Assembly (NCBI GenBank): GCA_028278335.1
Contig: JANQEN010000032.1
Location: 60,246 to 124,245 of the forward strand
Direction: 5' to 3'
DNA length: 64,000 nucleotides
From: Chitinivibrionales bacterium
GTDB lineage: Bacteria; Fibrobacterota; Chitinivibrionia; Chitinivibrionales; JANQEN01
The position numbers and the translations under genes are program-made. Positions 9,035 to 18,580 of this stretch are shown here, in pieces; positions within the stretch are counted from its first letter, which is position 1; the number at the start of each line of letters is the position of its first letter. The notes beneath the pieces were generated by a model. The model worked only from the letters and a program-made list of their open reading frames with translations. It was not told where the DNA came from and ran no database searches.

Positions 9035-9188
9035 AAATCGAATCTACGTGGGAACATAAATCGAATCTACGTGGGAACATAAATCGAATCTACGTGGGAA
9101 CGTAAATCGAATCTACGTGGTAACGTAAATCGGAACTACGTGGTAACGTAAATCGAATCTACGTGGGAACATAAATCGAAACTACGTG
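9035..9188. repeat. Tandem array of seven 23-bp units
   Basis: Six complete units and one partial unit of AAATCGAATCTACGTGGGAAC plus AT or GT follow each other without spacers. Units 1, 2 and 6 are identical. Units 3, 4 and 5 carry one to three substitutions, clustered at the T/G before AAC, at GGAAC and at CAT/CGT. The array lies 9 nt beyond the stop codon of the giant gene, in its transcribed 3' flank. No CRISPR-like spacers are present. It is a minisatellite, or possibly a protein-binding array. Confidence 0.9.
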
Positions 9189-9197
9189 AATCAAAGG

Positions 9198-12100
9198 TTA
9201 TCGATGCTTAACCCCAACCAATGAGCTTAGTCTTTCGGATCTACCATTGTAATAGAGATCGACTACAACTTTATAAGTGCCTGCGCCAACTTTCCGGCCA
9301 TTTCTATTATGACCACTCCAGTAGGCATTAAAATACTCTCCTCCAGAAACAGTGATATCTGTTGCCTCTATAGTATTGACGATATTACCTAGGGCATCGA
9401 AAATACATAATTGAGCCAAGGCCGGAGTGTTTTGAAGTTCATCTCCTTTTTTAACCCAGATAAGGAACCCTTGTCTCGGATAACCCTTGGAAAGAGACAC
9501 ATTTTCAGTAAACTTCAGAGGCACAGTACTCCCACTCGTATAGGAGGGATTTCTTGAAACAAAGATCTCACTTTTTTCTTGTGCCATTGCTGGTATGGCA
9601 ACAGAGATTGTTCCCGAGGTAAAGAGTTGATGGTTTTCATTTATCAAGCTATAGTTTATTGAAATTGTTGAAGCTTCTCTATTCTTTCTTTTAAAAGTAA
9701 TATCACTCAATAGGCCACTTCCTGACACAGAACAGCTCTTTGAAGATAGTCGGGCAACTCCAATAGAGGTAGTTCCCAATGATTCATTTACCTGCGAGAA
9801 AATATCAGCACCATTTTGTGCAAGTATTCCCTGCTTACTCGTTGTAGTAGTAAACTCAAATGTCTCGGGATCGTACTGGACAACAAAATTACAGGAGACG
9901 AGCTCTGTTACTGATAGGGCTTTGGTACTTATAGTAACAGTCTTTTCTGTGGAAGCAGTAATTGATGCAGTTACAGAATTGGCCAAGAGTCCTTCATTTT
10001 TAAATGTAGGTTCGGCATACTTTAGGGGCAAATGGGATTTTGACCAATAAAACATCTGTACAAACACAGCTAGATCTTGATAGTCAAAAAGAGAATCCCC
10101 CGTTACGGTGATATAGGGAATCGTATCCCTAAAGGGATAGAGCTCCTGAATACTATCAGGATGGGTTACCCCCCGTGCACTTTTATACCAGTATTCGGAC
10201 ACATAGGAGAAATCATAAAAATCGACAACTCTATCACTATTAAAATCACCGGCAATGACCGGTCTATTGTCAATGGTGATCTGAATAGAGTCATAGGTTC
10301 CTGTATCTTGATCATAGGGAACGATTTTGAACCACACCGTTGTGGGATCTACCTTTGGTAAATCAACCTGTGACTGCCACAGTATTTTGGCGCTGGTATA
10401 TCGCGAGGAATCGATGTTGCTTGAATCACCTAATACAGTAGCTTTTTTCCAGAGCGAACCATCTTCAGAGTAGCGAATGATACAGGAGATTGTATCATAG
10501 TCCTTATCAGTAATAGTAAAGGGAATAGTCACCGATCTCTTTTGTACTCCAGATATGGTTGGCAAAGATATCTTGGGGATTTCGTTATTATTGAGTGTAA
10601 AGGAATCAGTTACAATACTTTGAGCACTGGTATCTGTTTTAAATGTAAAGAATAGTTTGATGCCACTGGCATTGCTGGAAAAATCCTGTTTAGATGCCCA
10701 TACCACCAAAGCGCTATCAAAATCCTCTCTATAAATCGTATCACCGGTTACCAATGCGGCAATACTTTTCTTTGTGCCTCCAGCAATAGAATATTGAGCC
10801 TTGTCTATAGTAACAAAGGAGCTACTTGGAGTAAGTATCTTAACTGCACAGTTAACCGTATCAGCCTGCACTTTAGGCTGTTGTAACAGATTCACAACAA
10901 GGGGAATCACAGAATTGTTTACAACAAAGCTATTGGAAACACCGGTCACCCCGTCCTGCCATCCATCAAAGGGAACAATCTTAAAACGAACTGCTGGAAA
11001 ATTAGCTGTGCTTAAATCCGAAACCGAATGCCAAATGATTGCATTGGAATACTCAAGGGAACCGACTTTAAAGAGGTTTACATTTTGCGTTTCCTGCCAA
11101 CTCATCCCGCCATCAAGGGAGAAACTGCTCGCCAGTGTGATGGTATCACTACTGGTATCAGTAACAACAAAAGGTATTGAGACGTCTCCACTCTGTTCTC
11201 CCGAAGGGGTTGTCAATGAAATGGATTGAGCATGGAAATTATCCAAGGGGAACATAATGGTATCATGCACACCAAAAGATAAATCAGAGGGAATTATCTT
11301 AAAGTGTAATGTGTCAATACACCTATTTGGGCAGGCAATTCCGCTCTGCCATACCGCAGAAAGCTCTTTTCCATGATAGAGAGAATCAGATATTTTTGCT
11401 GGTATACCACTGAGGGTGGTTGTAGACCAGGCATTTCCATCAGAAGAGTATTTACAAAGAATAGAGAGTGTGTCCCTATCATCGTCAGAGAGTGTGAAGT
11501 TTAGAGAGACGTTTCCCGATTGCTCTTGAACCAATGAGGTGATTTGAACTTGGGGAGGGGCATTCTCATTGGTAAGGGTAAAGGAGATGGTGTCTGCTGT
11601 TCCTGTATCAAGATCAAAGGGGGTAATAGCAAAGAGGATATTCTTTTGTAATGCATTGACAAAGTCGATCATGGAGTGCCAAGTAATCCTTCTACTTGTG
11701 TATCTGGATGAGTCGATCCCTGAAGTATCACCGGAAATAGTTGCCCTATGCCAGGTTGTTCCATCCTCGGAATAGGATGCAATAATATTGAGCGTATCCA
11801 AATCTGTATCGGCAAGGGAGTAGGAAATGTCAATATCACCACTTTGGACGCCCTGTAACTCTGAAACAGTAATTGATGGCGCCTCGTTATTATGTAATGA
11901 AAAGGGGTTTGTCACAACTGATTGTCTATGGGTATCTGCTTTAATAACAAGTTTGACTGTTACCTGTTCAGCATTGGAGGTGAAATCTTTCTTGGAGTCC
12001 CAAATATTTCTGCTACTATCAAAGTGAAAATCTATAATAGTGGTACTTGTCAACATCGTCGCATGCTCATAGGGTGCGCCATTTACCGAATAAAGGGCAC

Positions 12101-14309
12101 TGTCTATAACCACCGAATCATAGGCCGGTGCAGTAATCCCTATTATTATCGCAACCTTGCCATCCTCATTGTTTGGCTCTTCTAAAAGTTTCACTGTCAG
12201 GGGAATATTGACATTGTTGACATGAAAGTTTTCTGTTTTTCCTGATAGGCCATCTTTCCATCCATCATTGGGTGTGACACGAAACTGCATGGTCTCAATA
12301 CTCTGATCACCAATATCAGAGGTAGAGTTCCATATAAGGTTTCCTGAATATCCTGCGGGACCAACCTTTTTAACATCATAATTTTGTGTTGATTGCCATG
12401 TTGTACCCCCATTGATTGAGTATTCGCAGGAGAGTGCAATGGAATCGCCACTGGTATCACTTACCACAAAGGCAATGGGTACATCGCCTGTTTGTATAGT
12501 ACTGGGAGTGGTCACGGAAATGGCATGCCCATGATAATTGTCTAAGCTAAACTCAACTGTATCAGCCTGACCTGCGGCTTGGTCCGAGGGAGTAATGACA
12601 AAGGAGAGACTTGTGGTATTTACCGTTGGTAATATCGTCCCCGTAGCCCAAATAGCCGTCAGCTCTTTGCCGCCAGCATAGAGGCTATTATGTATGGTGG
12701 CAGGAACACCACTTATGGTGGTGCCGCTCCAGGTGCTGCCATCAATAGAATAGCTGCAGGTAATGGAAAGGCTGTCAAGTTCGGTATCCTGTAAAGTAAA
12801 CCGTATTGAAACGTCTTCAGACTGCTCTGTTGTAATATCACTGATCACACAGGTTGGTGGGATGTTCGGTGTTTTTGTATAGGTTGCACTCCCCTGATTC
12901 CAATTAGGGACTTCATCAGCAGTGTATACTGCGAAATAATAGATGGTATTAGAGGTCAGTCCATCAGCATAGATAGAATCAACTGTTGCACCAACAACCT
13001 GCCACACTTTTCCCACAGTATCGGCAATTGAGGCTATGGGTACTGTTCCTCGAATAATTAATTGCGATGCAGCATCAGCAGAGGATGATACATTCCAGGT
13101 AAGATTGATCGCATTTGGTGAAGCTGGTGTAGCTTGGAGTGCAGTGACCGTATCAGGTGCCTTAAAGTCAAGTACCAGATTAGCATTGGCCATAGCCAAG
13201 GTATCTCCAGGTAAGCCCACAGGATCAGAAACAATAAGTCGCAGTTGCACCTCGTCACTATCAAAGGAGGTTGAAAGTTGTGTCTTGGCATTCCAAACAA
13301 TGTGGCGATGCACAGAGGAATCCACGGTGGTCACAGCGCCAATGTCACCACTACTATTGCTTATACCAACCCAAGTACCGCCAGCTCCAATCCTATATTG
13401 CGCAGCTACAGGATTGGATGTCGAGTCTGGGTCAAAGACCTGATAAAAAATATCAACAATACCATTGCCATTATCCTGTAAGGAGGCCGTAAGATCTCCT
13501 CCTAAGCCAGTGGTATCATAGAGAATCGGTCTGGCCCCTATAGTAAAACTAATGTTACTCTCGTCAACTGGTAAGCTGTCTGATGGCTCAAAAATTTTAA
13601 TTTTACAGTTTGATGAATTAACAAAGGGGACTGTCCAGCCATAACTCTTATCATTGTCAGTATTTGCAGCGATTGTTTGCCAGTTCTGTCCATTGTCCGA
13701 AGACCATTGCAGATGCACGGTATTTATAAAGCCCGTATAGTCCCAAGTAATAGTTTGCATTGATCCTGAAGCTAGTTTCTCACCCCCATTGGGAGAGATA
13801 ATTGACAGGGTGGGATCGGTATACTCCTGTATACCTAAGTTTACTATGGTGTCAGCGTATTTGAATCCGACTTTTCTAAATGTTTTATCAGGGAAAATAA
13901 GGTGAAAACTGTTAGAGGAGTTTTCTGAAAATTCAGTTCTAAAGGCATTTCCGCCATCACCATAAGCTATGATATGAGACTGTATATTATTATCATCACG
14001 CCATTGTATGAGCATCTCCTTGGTATCATTCTCAACGATGTTAAAAATAATCACTTGAATAGGATAGTCATTACTAGATGTGCTCTCATATTTTGCCCAT
14101 GTAGTGTCGAGCCTCGCCGCCGACGAAGCACAGAAACCTCAACCAACAAATTGGCTCATGGCCAGAACATGCTTTCCCTGACCTAACAGGGTGTATAGGT
14201 TATAGGAATTCCCCTGGATATCAGCATAATCAATATCAGCAATCTCTTGGGACACTCCAGGCATAAAAAAAACAGCTATAACTATAACTATCGTATGAAT
14301 CTTAGACAT
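9198..14309 (-). CDS. Giant secreted protein with N-terminal UxxC thioredoxin-like domain (candidate selenoprotein)
   Basis: The frame opens at ATG 14307-14309, 3 nt after the preceding gene's stop, and is uninterrupted except for one TGA at 14139-14141, read as Sec57. That gives 1703 residues. Residues 1-20 are a signal peptide. About 25-175 form a TlpA/redoxin-like fold (GKHVLAMSQF, then U57-G-F-C60, later FHLIFPD), with Sec replacing the first redox cysteine. An Ig-like 'PNGGE' domain (about 165-260), a fibronectin III-like domain (about 385-480) and a series of beta repeats of roughly 100 residues (to about 1340) follow. A dockerin-like EF-hand region (about 1350-1420, DFNSDRVVDFYD), a cohesin-like domain (about 1430-1570) and a FlgD-like sorting domain (about 1590-1703) complete it. 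It is last in a three-gene operon. The alternative is a nonsense mutation with a downstream GTG start at 14054, but that protein would lack any export signal. Confidence 0.75.
14104..14132 (-). promoter_or_regulatory. Putative bacterial SECIS hairpin after in-frame UGA
   Basis: Directly downstream of the UGA (14139-14141) the mRNA can form a 7-bp stem (14128-14122 with 14118-14112). It has a GGC apical loop beginning 17 nt after the UGA, extended by GUG/CAC around a 5-nt bulge. Published bacterial SECIS criteria ask for an apical loop 16-37 nt from UGA with a G among its first two bases; both hold. The codons used here (TCG TCG GCG GCG AGG) are unusually GC-rich for this gene, consistent with selection on RNA structure. 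SelB binding is not demonstrated. Confidence 0.55.
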
Positions 14310-14312
14310 TAA

Positions 14313-15083
14313 TTACTCACTTTGAGAGTCTTTTGTAGAAAGAACGACTTGGGCACCGCGTACCAGGCTAACAAGTACAGCATTATTATTCTTATCAGTT
14401 AAATTACAAGAAAGTGTAATAGCTTGCGACGTGGTGACAGGGGCCAGTGCTATACGGACCACCTTTTGGTCACCGGCAATAGCATAGGTACTATCAAGTA
14501 CTGAAATGTCAATCACCGTATCGCTGGAAAAGGCATTGACATTAGGACTATCAGTGTACAGAATCGAATCAGCAACAATAGTGCAACCAGAGAGGGCTAG
14601 ATGCATCATATAGGTGGAGGCAATACCTTTGGTGCATACGGTTATCACTGGACGCACTCCGGAAGAGACATACTGCACACGCGGTGTAATATATACGGCC
14701 TTATTAGCCAAAATCGAAGCAGTAAAGGTAACAGAATCTTGAAAGACTTCAGAACCTTGAGGATACCGGGTTTTAATAGTAACCTTGCGCAATCCATCAT
14801 CAATAAGCTTGCTTAAAATCACATTAGAAGCACTCCAGGTAGACCAGGGACCAGTATCAATGCAGTAGCTAAATTCATTGGTCGGTGTATTTCCTTTGCA
14901 GACAATCACCATGCTATCAATGGTTAATGTACCATTCTGCGCAACCGTACTATTGTCCCAGTCAATGGTAAAACTCGGTTTAACATACTCATCACCAAGG
15001 ATATCCAAAGGATTATTCCTATCTGATGTACACTGACTTACTATAAAAAGAAATGACACAACAAATAAAAGTAACATTTTCAT
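14313..15083 (-). CDS. Putative lipoprotein, beta-rich (256 aa)
   Basis: A hydrophobic N terminus ends in a lipobox-like IVSQC (Cys18), followed by DRNNPLD, a start common in surface lipoproteins of this phylum. The remainder is Ser/Thr/Val-rich and predicted beta, possibly two Ig-like domains (about 35-115 and 120-225). A GAGGAAAT ribosome binding site lies before the ATG. It starts 15 nt after the upstream gene and stops 3 nt before the giant gene, so the three are almost certainly co-transcribed. It may hold or present the giant protein at the outer membrane. That role is inferred from position only. Confidence 0.75.
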   Translation of the reverse strand: MKMLLLFVVSFLFIVSQCTSDRNNPLDILGDEYVKPSFTIDWDNSTVAQNGTLTIDSMVIVCKGNTPTNEFSYCIDTGPWSTWSASNVILSKLIDDGLRKVTIKTRYPQGSEVFQDSVTFTASILANKAVYITPRVQYVSSGVRPVITVCTKGIASTYMMHLALSGCTIVADSILYTDSPNVNAFSSDTVIDISVLDSTYAIAGDQKVVRIALAPVTTSQAITLSCNLTDKNNNAVLVSLVRGAQVVLSTKDSQSE

Positions 15084-15098
15084 TATCTATTTCCTCGG

Positions 15099-16058
15099 TT
15101 AAAATCTCATTGAGAAGGTTAAACCCCCACCACTCTTTGCAATACTTGGCCTGATAAATATCTGCGCCTGTTTTTTTGCTGGTGGTTGAAATAAAAACAG
15201 AAAAACCGCTGCTGGCACAAACACACCTGAAGTCCCAGTAAGAAGACCGGCTCGTGTAAAGGCAGTGTTTTCTTGTTCATGATATTTGTTTATTTGTACC
15301 TGATCATTTGCAGCCAAGTATTTTTCATGATAATCGGTTTTAGCACTCCAAAAATAGGCTGACCCAGCACCACACCCAACACCAATGACAGCACTGGAAA
15401 TGGCTGTAATAATTTGTGCCCGCGATCGCTTCTTTTTTTTACGTTTCTCTTTTTTTGCTTTCTGTGGCTTTGGTTCTTTCTCTTTTTCAGCCAGTGCGGG
15501 CGCAGGAGAACTTTTTTTTGGCACCTCTTTTGATCGATAGGAGTAGGAGAGGTTATCCTGTACATAGTGGATATTATCATTTATGGTAAAATGAAATTGA
15601 CCATTCTGCTTAAAGGTACCATTTTGGATAATGATATCGTCTTTTTGCGATTTAATACCATACACAGAGTACATCAATTTAAAGTTTCGTAATTTTATAG
15701 CACCGGCAGTTTCATCAACATAGAGCCCATTCCAATCAAAGGAGTTAGGTAATTGGTCTGTTTTTTTGTAATAGGTGGCGTCATTTATGGAGGTGAACAC
15801 AACCGGTTGTTCATCGGTCCCCTCCACAATAAGATTACCATAGATATTAATCCCCGTAAAAGACTTAAAAAGCAGCACCGCACCAGCTTTTATCGTTAAG
15901 GTCACTTCCTCTGGAACAGTGAGCTCATTTTCAATAAAATAGGGACTCATCTCAGAGGTTAACTCCATTTCTTGGAGCGTACCACTAAGATGGGTCTGAG
16001 AATGAGAAAGAACAAATAACAGAGAGAGTATCGTGAAAAACCTGGGCCATCTATTCAT
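15099..16058 (-). CDS. Secreted beta-helix protein with Lys-rich linker and C-terminal membrane segments
   Basis: This is the first gene of the operon, with AAAGGA before its ATG. Residues 1-20 form a signal peptide. Residues about 25-165 resemble right-handed parallel beta-helix repeats (VPEEVTLTIKAGAVLLFK, then NIYGNLIVEGTDEQPVVF), as in pectate-lyase-like surface proteins. A strongly basic linker follows (about 185-215, KKEKRKKKKR). After it come two hydrophobic segments (about 218-240 and 265-290), so the C-terminal part is probably membrane-inserted. The mix of an exported beta-helix and an apparent membrane tail is unusual. Function is unknown; a scaffold role for the operon's surface proteins is conjecture. 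Confidence 0.75.
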   Translation of the reverse strand: MNRWPRFFTILSLLFVLSHSQTHLSGTLQEMELTSEMSPYFIENELTVPEEVTLTIKAGAVLLFKSFTGINIYGNLIVEGTDEQPVVFTSINDATYYKKTDQLPNSFDWNGLYVDETAGAIKLRNFKLMYSVYGIKSQKDDIIIQNGTFKQNGQFHFTINDNIHYVQDNLSYSYRSKEVPKKSSPAPALAEKEKEPKPQKAKKEKRKKKKRSRAQIITAISSAVIGVGCGAGSAYFWSAKTDYHEKYLAANDQVQINKYHEQENTAFTRAGLLTGTSGVFVPAAVFLFLFQPPAKKQAQIFIRPSIAKSGGGLTFSMRF

Positions 16059-16244
16059 GGATGTATTCCTTTATAATGATTGATTAGTAGCTCTCCAAAC
16101 TGAGCTTTCTAAAAGGCTCACTTTCTTTAATTCCTTAAAAAACATTAATAATGTATGGTCTTACTAAAATATACTTGATGTTTCAAAAATTTCCTGAAAG
16201 TTATAGGTTCCTTATAAAAAATAAAATGTGCCTCATTTTTTGTC

Positions 16245-16260
16245 TGTGATTAATATCACA
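16245..16260. promoter_or_regulatory. CRP/FNR-type operator
   Basis: TGTGATTAATATCACA matches the TGTGA-N6-TCACA consensus of the CRP/FNR family perfectly. It lies about 190 nt upstream of the first gene of the beta-helix/lipoprotein/giant-protein operon. On the complement a TATAAC (16205-16200) is placed so that the site would centre near -60 relative to a likely start, typical of class I activation. Which family member binds is unknown. Confidence 0.55.
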
Positions 16261-16322
16261 CTCTGGGGAATATTCTACAATATGACAGGAGACAGTTTAA
16301 TAGTTATAGCACAAGTCCTCAG

Positions 16323-17180
16323 CTACTCAAATCGTATCCCATCTAGATAAAAGGTGGCCTTTGTCCCCACTAAATCTTTATCATTAATGCGCCAGGTAAA
16401 GGGATGATAGACTACACTCATGCTTTTAGGGTTAAGGAGGAACTCATATTTTTTCCATTGGGTGGTTAGGGTTACCTCTTCTATATAGGCACTATAAGAA
16501 TCAATAATATGAGGGTTTGGTAAATCATCACAATATCCAGAGTAGAAGTTTAAAAACTCATTGCCCTTTTCACCTTTAGCCCAAAAAACCAGCTTCTTTG
16601 TTTCGATAACTGTTGAAGGGGGAGGTGGAGGCCAGCTAGTTGCTCGCTCCCAGGTCACACTTGCAAAATCGCGGTTTCTTTCCCCTTTGGTTGTATCATA
16701 GGAGCATGTGTAATGTTTTCTATCTGGATCATTAGCTCTTACACAAGTTGTGTCATCCCATTTCATGTCAATACATTGATAATTTCCGAACCATCCACTG
16801 CAACCCCAATAATAATCAATTGCAGTGTTAGATTCAATGGTATCTGCAAGTGAGTTTGAGTGGAGAACAATTTCCCCAATAGTTCCATTTTCGGGGACTT
16901 CAAGTTGCTTGATTAGAAAACCGTACTTCTGAAAGGTTACTGTTTTCATTGTCGCATATATATGGGTATCAAAGGAGAACATACCGCTTTGATTAGATAT
17001 GCCGGTGTCTTGATGCACCCAGACGCTTACATTTGGTAAGGGATATCCCTTATCATCTTTAATCTCACCGGAAATGGTTATTGGAATAGGTGGAAGAGTT
17101 TTTATATCTGGGGAGCAACTCAGGAATAAAATAAAAACAATAGAAAGTATTGAATAGAAATGTATGATTGATTGATTCAT
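16323..17180 (-). CDS. Lipoprotein with carboxypeptidase-regulatory-like and carbohydrate-binding-like domains
   Basis: I place the start at ATG 17180, preceded by AGAGGA at 8 nt; an upstream start at 17219 would bury the signal peptide. A hydrophobic segment ends in LFLSC, a lipobox. Residues about 33-105 form a transthyretin-like CarboxypepD_reg fold (GEIKDDKGYPLPNVSVWV). A Cys-containing region follows, then WPPPPPS. The C-terminal 100 residues resemble a galactose-binding/CBM-like beta sandwich (LVFWAKGEKGNEF, ending ATFYLDGIRFE). It probably sits on the outer membrane and binds carbohydrate. The CRP-like site lies beyond its 3' end and more likely serves the next operon. Confidence 0.78.
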   Translation of the reverse strand: MNQSIIHFYSILSIVFILFLSCSPDIKTLPPIPITISGEIKDDKGYPLPNVSVWVHQDTGISNQSGMFSFDTHIYATMKTVTFQKYGFLIKQLEVPENGTIGEIVLHSNSLADTIESNTAIDYYWGCSGWFGNYQCIDMKWDDTTCVRANDPDRKHYTCSYDTTKGERNRDFASVTWERATSWPPPPPSTVIETKKLVFWAKGEKGNEFLNFYSGYCDDLPNPHIIDSYSAYIEEVTLTTQWKKYEFLLNPKSMSVVYHPFTWRINDKDLVGTKATFYLDGIRFE

Positions 17181-17328
17181 GGGAGTATCCTCTCTTTTTA
17201 ATTGAGATTCCTCAATCAATATATTTCAAATTAAAATGTTGAGGCAAATCATCAGGAAGAAATCATGAGATTGTAAGAGTGTGTCTCTATAACTATTCAG
17301 GTTCAAAAGAGTGCTGTTTTGTTCTTTT

Positions 17329-17428
17329 GGGTTAGCCAGGCAGCGGGTTTAGTCCCGCTCTTGCGTGACCGAGGCGGAAGAGCCGAGCCCGCGGCCACGG
17401 CGACCTGAACGGAGTGAAGAGAACCCCC
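17329..17428 (+). ncRNA. Candidate structured 'element II', copy B (100 nt)
   Basis: This is the ungapped partner of 4465-4564. In this copy the junction stem GGGTTT/GAGCCC can extend by GC/GC, and U-G at positions 28/37 becomes C-G, so pairing is maintained. One pair in the same arm (27/38) is lost. It lies in the 480-nt gap between a minus-strand lipoprotein gene and a plus-strand membrane-protein gene, so it is not tied to one gene type. The rest of the gap is AT-rich without a visible gene. Confidence 0.5.
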
Positions 17429-17664
17429 AAATAATTTTTAAATTCAAAATGGCATTACCATTCAATCTTGTCGTAAAACTAAATCAAAAAAGAATGTTTA
17501 TTCGGTAGATCTACAAATTTCCTAAATCCTTAGACATACCAAACACAAGAAACAATTATTTAACTTTATTTAACCTGTTTCATCATAAGAAGTTACCATT
17601 TTACTGAGCTTCCAGATCCCTGCCTCGCTTCGCTTTTTATTTAATTTTATGGTATAATTAAATT

Positions 17665-18264
17665 ATGGAGATGATAAAGGTTATAGTAGATAACTTTCTT
17701 GCCTCATTACTCTACCTTCCCTATGGAGAGTTTTTACAGCGAGCCACTGCTCGCTATTTTGGTTATACCCCTCTTTTGCTTATAGTGCTACTCGTTATTG
17801 GTTTTATGATAGGATACCAGATTCCAGAACAGTCTAAATTCTTCACCTTTATGAATCGAAAGGGTCTTCTTCTCCTGGCACTTTTTTCAAGTTTTGCCAT
17901 CGCTGGAGTCGGAGTTCTTTATTTAAAAGTTCTAACAAAGGTGTATATAATCGCCCTTCTCATCTGCCTATCACTAGTTTCGATACATATGGGGCTGCAA
18001 TATGCAGTGAGGATACGAAAAAATGGATGGTATCTTTTATACACCCTCTGTGTGATTGTCCTCTTCATTGGCGTGTACCTCATTAATGGTGCACCTGCAA
18101 TGAGTATAAGCCCAGGAACCTCCAAAGAGCAATTGCGTGAAACGTGGAAATCAATCACAGGAGAGAATCCCAATGCAGAGGAAAAGAGAACCTTCTGGAA
18201 AGGTGCTTTGGGTGAAGATAATCCCAATAGCAACAAGAAGAGTGACTACTGGGATGCTGAATAG
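17665..18264 (+). CDS. Small integral membrane protein (199 aa)
   Basis: Four hydrophobic segments are visible (about residues 35-52, 69-90, 94-112 and 122-142), followed by a hydrophilic tail of about 50 residues. In the tail a Glu/Asn motif is repeated (ITGENPNAEEKRTFWKGA and LGEDNPNSNKKSDYW). The tail probably faces the cytoplasm or periplasm as a short interaction segment. The start may instead be the second ATG two codons on; no convincing ribosome binding site helps. No family is recognised and neighbours give no clue. Confidence 0.65.
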   Translation: MEMIKVIVDNFLASLLYLPYGEFLQRATARYFGYTPLLLIVLLVIGFMIGYQIPEQSKFFTFMNRKGLLLLALFSSFAIAGVGVLYLKVLTKVYIIALLICLSLVSIHMGLQYAVRIRKNGWYLLYTLCVIVLFIGVYLINGAPAMSISPGTSKEQLRETWKSITGENPNAEEKRTFWKGALGEDNPNSNKKSDYWDAE

Positions 18265-18524
18265 AATAAAAGTCTTCAATTAAACCCAGATTATGCAATT
18301 CTAAAATGTTCATTTTTTATTTAAACACTTTCCCTTCCTTATAATTATAACTATATTTTTTTCAGTCAGTTAAACTGCACATTGATACTTTTATCTCTTA
18401 CGTGCATTCTATACAGTACATCTTATTTCAAAGCTTAGGTTTTTTTATCGCAAAGCCGTTACATGTACCAACCTAAAAACAATAGCGGCATGCATTTACT
18501 TCCATTACATTTTGTAAAGTAGGA

Positions 18525-18539
18525 CTCTCACTGTGAGAG
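18525..18539. promoter_or_regulatory. 15-bp perfect palindrome upstream of the papain-like protease
   Basis: CTCTCAC-T-GTGAGAG is a perfect inverted repeat around one base, 42 nt before the protease start codon. It could be a regulator operator overlapping the promoter, or a leader hairpin in the mRNA. No known consensus is matched. Confidence 0.35.
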
Positions 18540-18580
18540 CAAAAACACAAAACCTATCAATTCACAACAAGGAGGTGCCC

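Noticed and set aside
8842..9057. 71-codon open frame on the minus strand
   Set aside because: It is made of palindromes and the 23-bp repeat, with no ribosome binding site or family resemblance.
9035..9188. CRISPR array
   Set aside because: Units are directly adjacent with no spacers, and no cas genes are present.
14139..14141. UGA decoded as Trp or Gly (alternative genetic code)
   Set aside because: UGA serves as a stop for the LRR and OPT genes, Trp is encoded by TGG throughout, and only one internal UGA occurs in the giant gene, at a redox-motif position.
14055..14309. Ordinary frameshift or pseudogene at the start of the giant gene
   Set aside because: The frame is unchanged on both sides, the upstream part encodes a good signal peptide and fold, and only a single UGA interrupts it. 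A simple nonsense mutation cannot be excluded by sequence alone.
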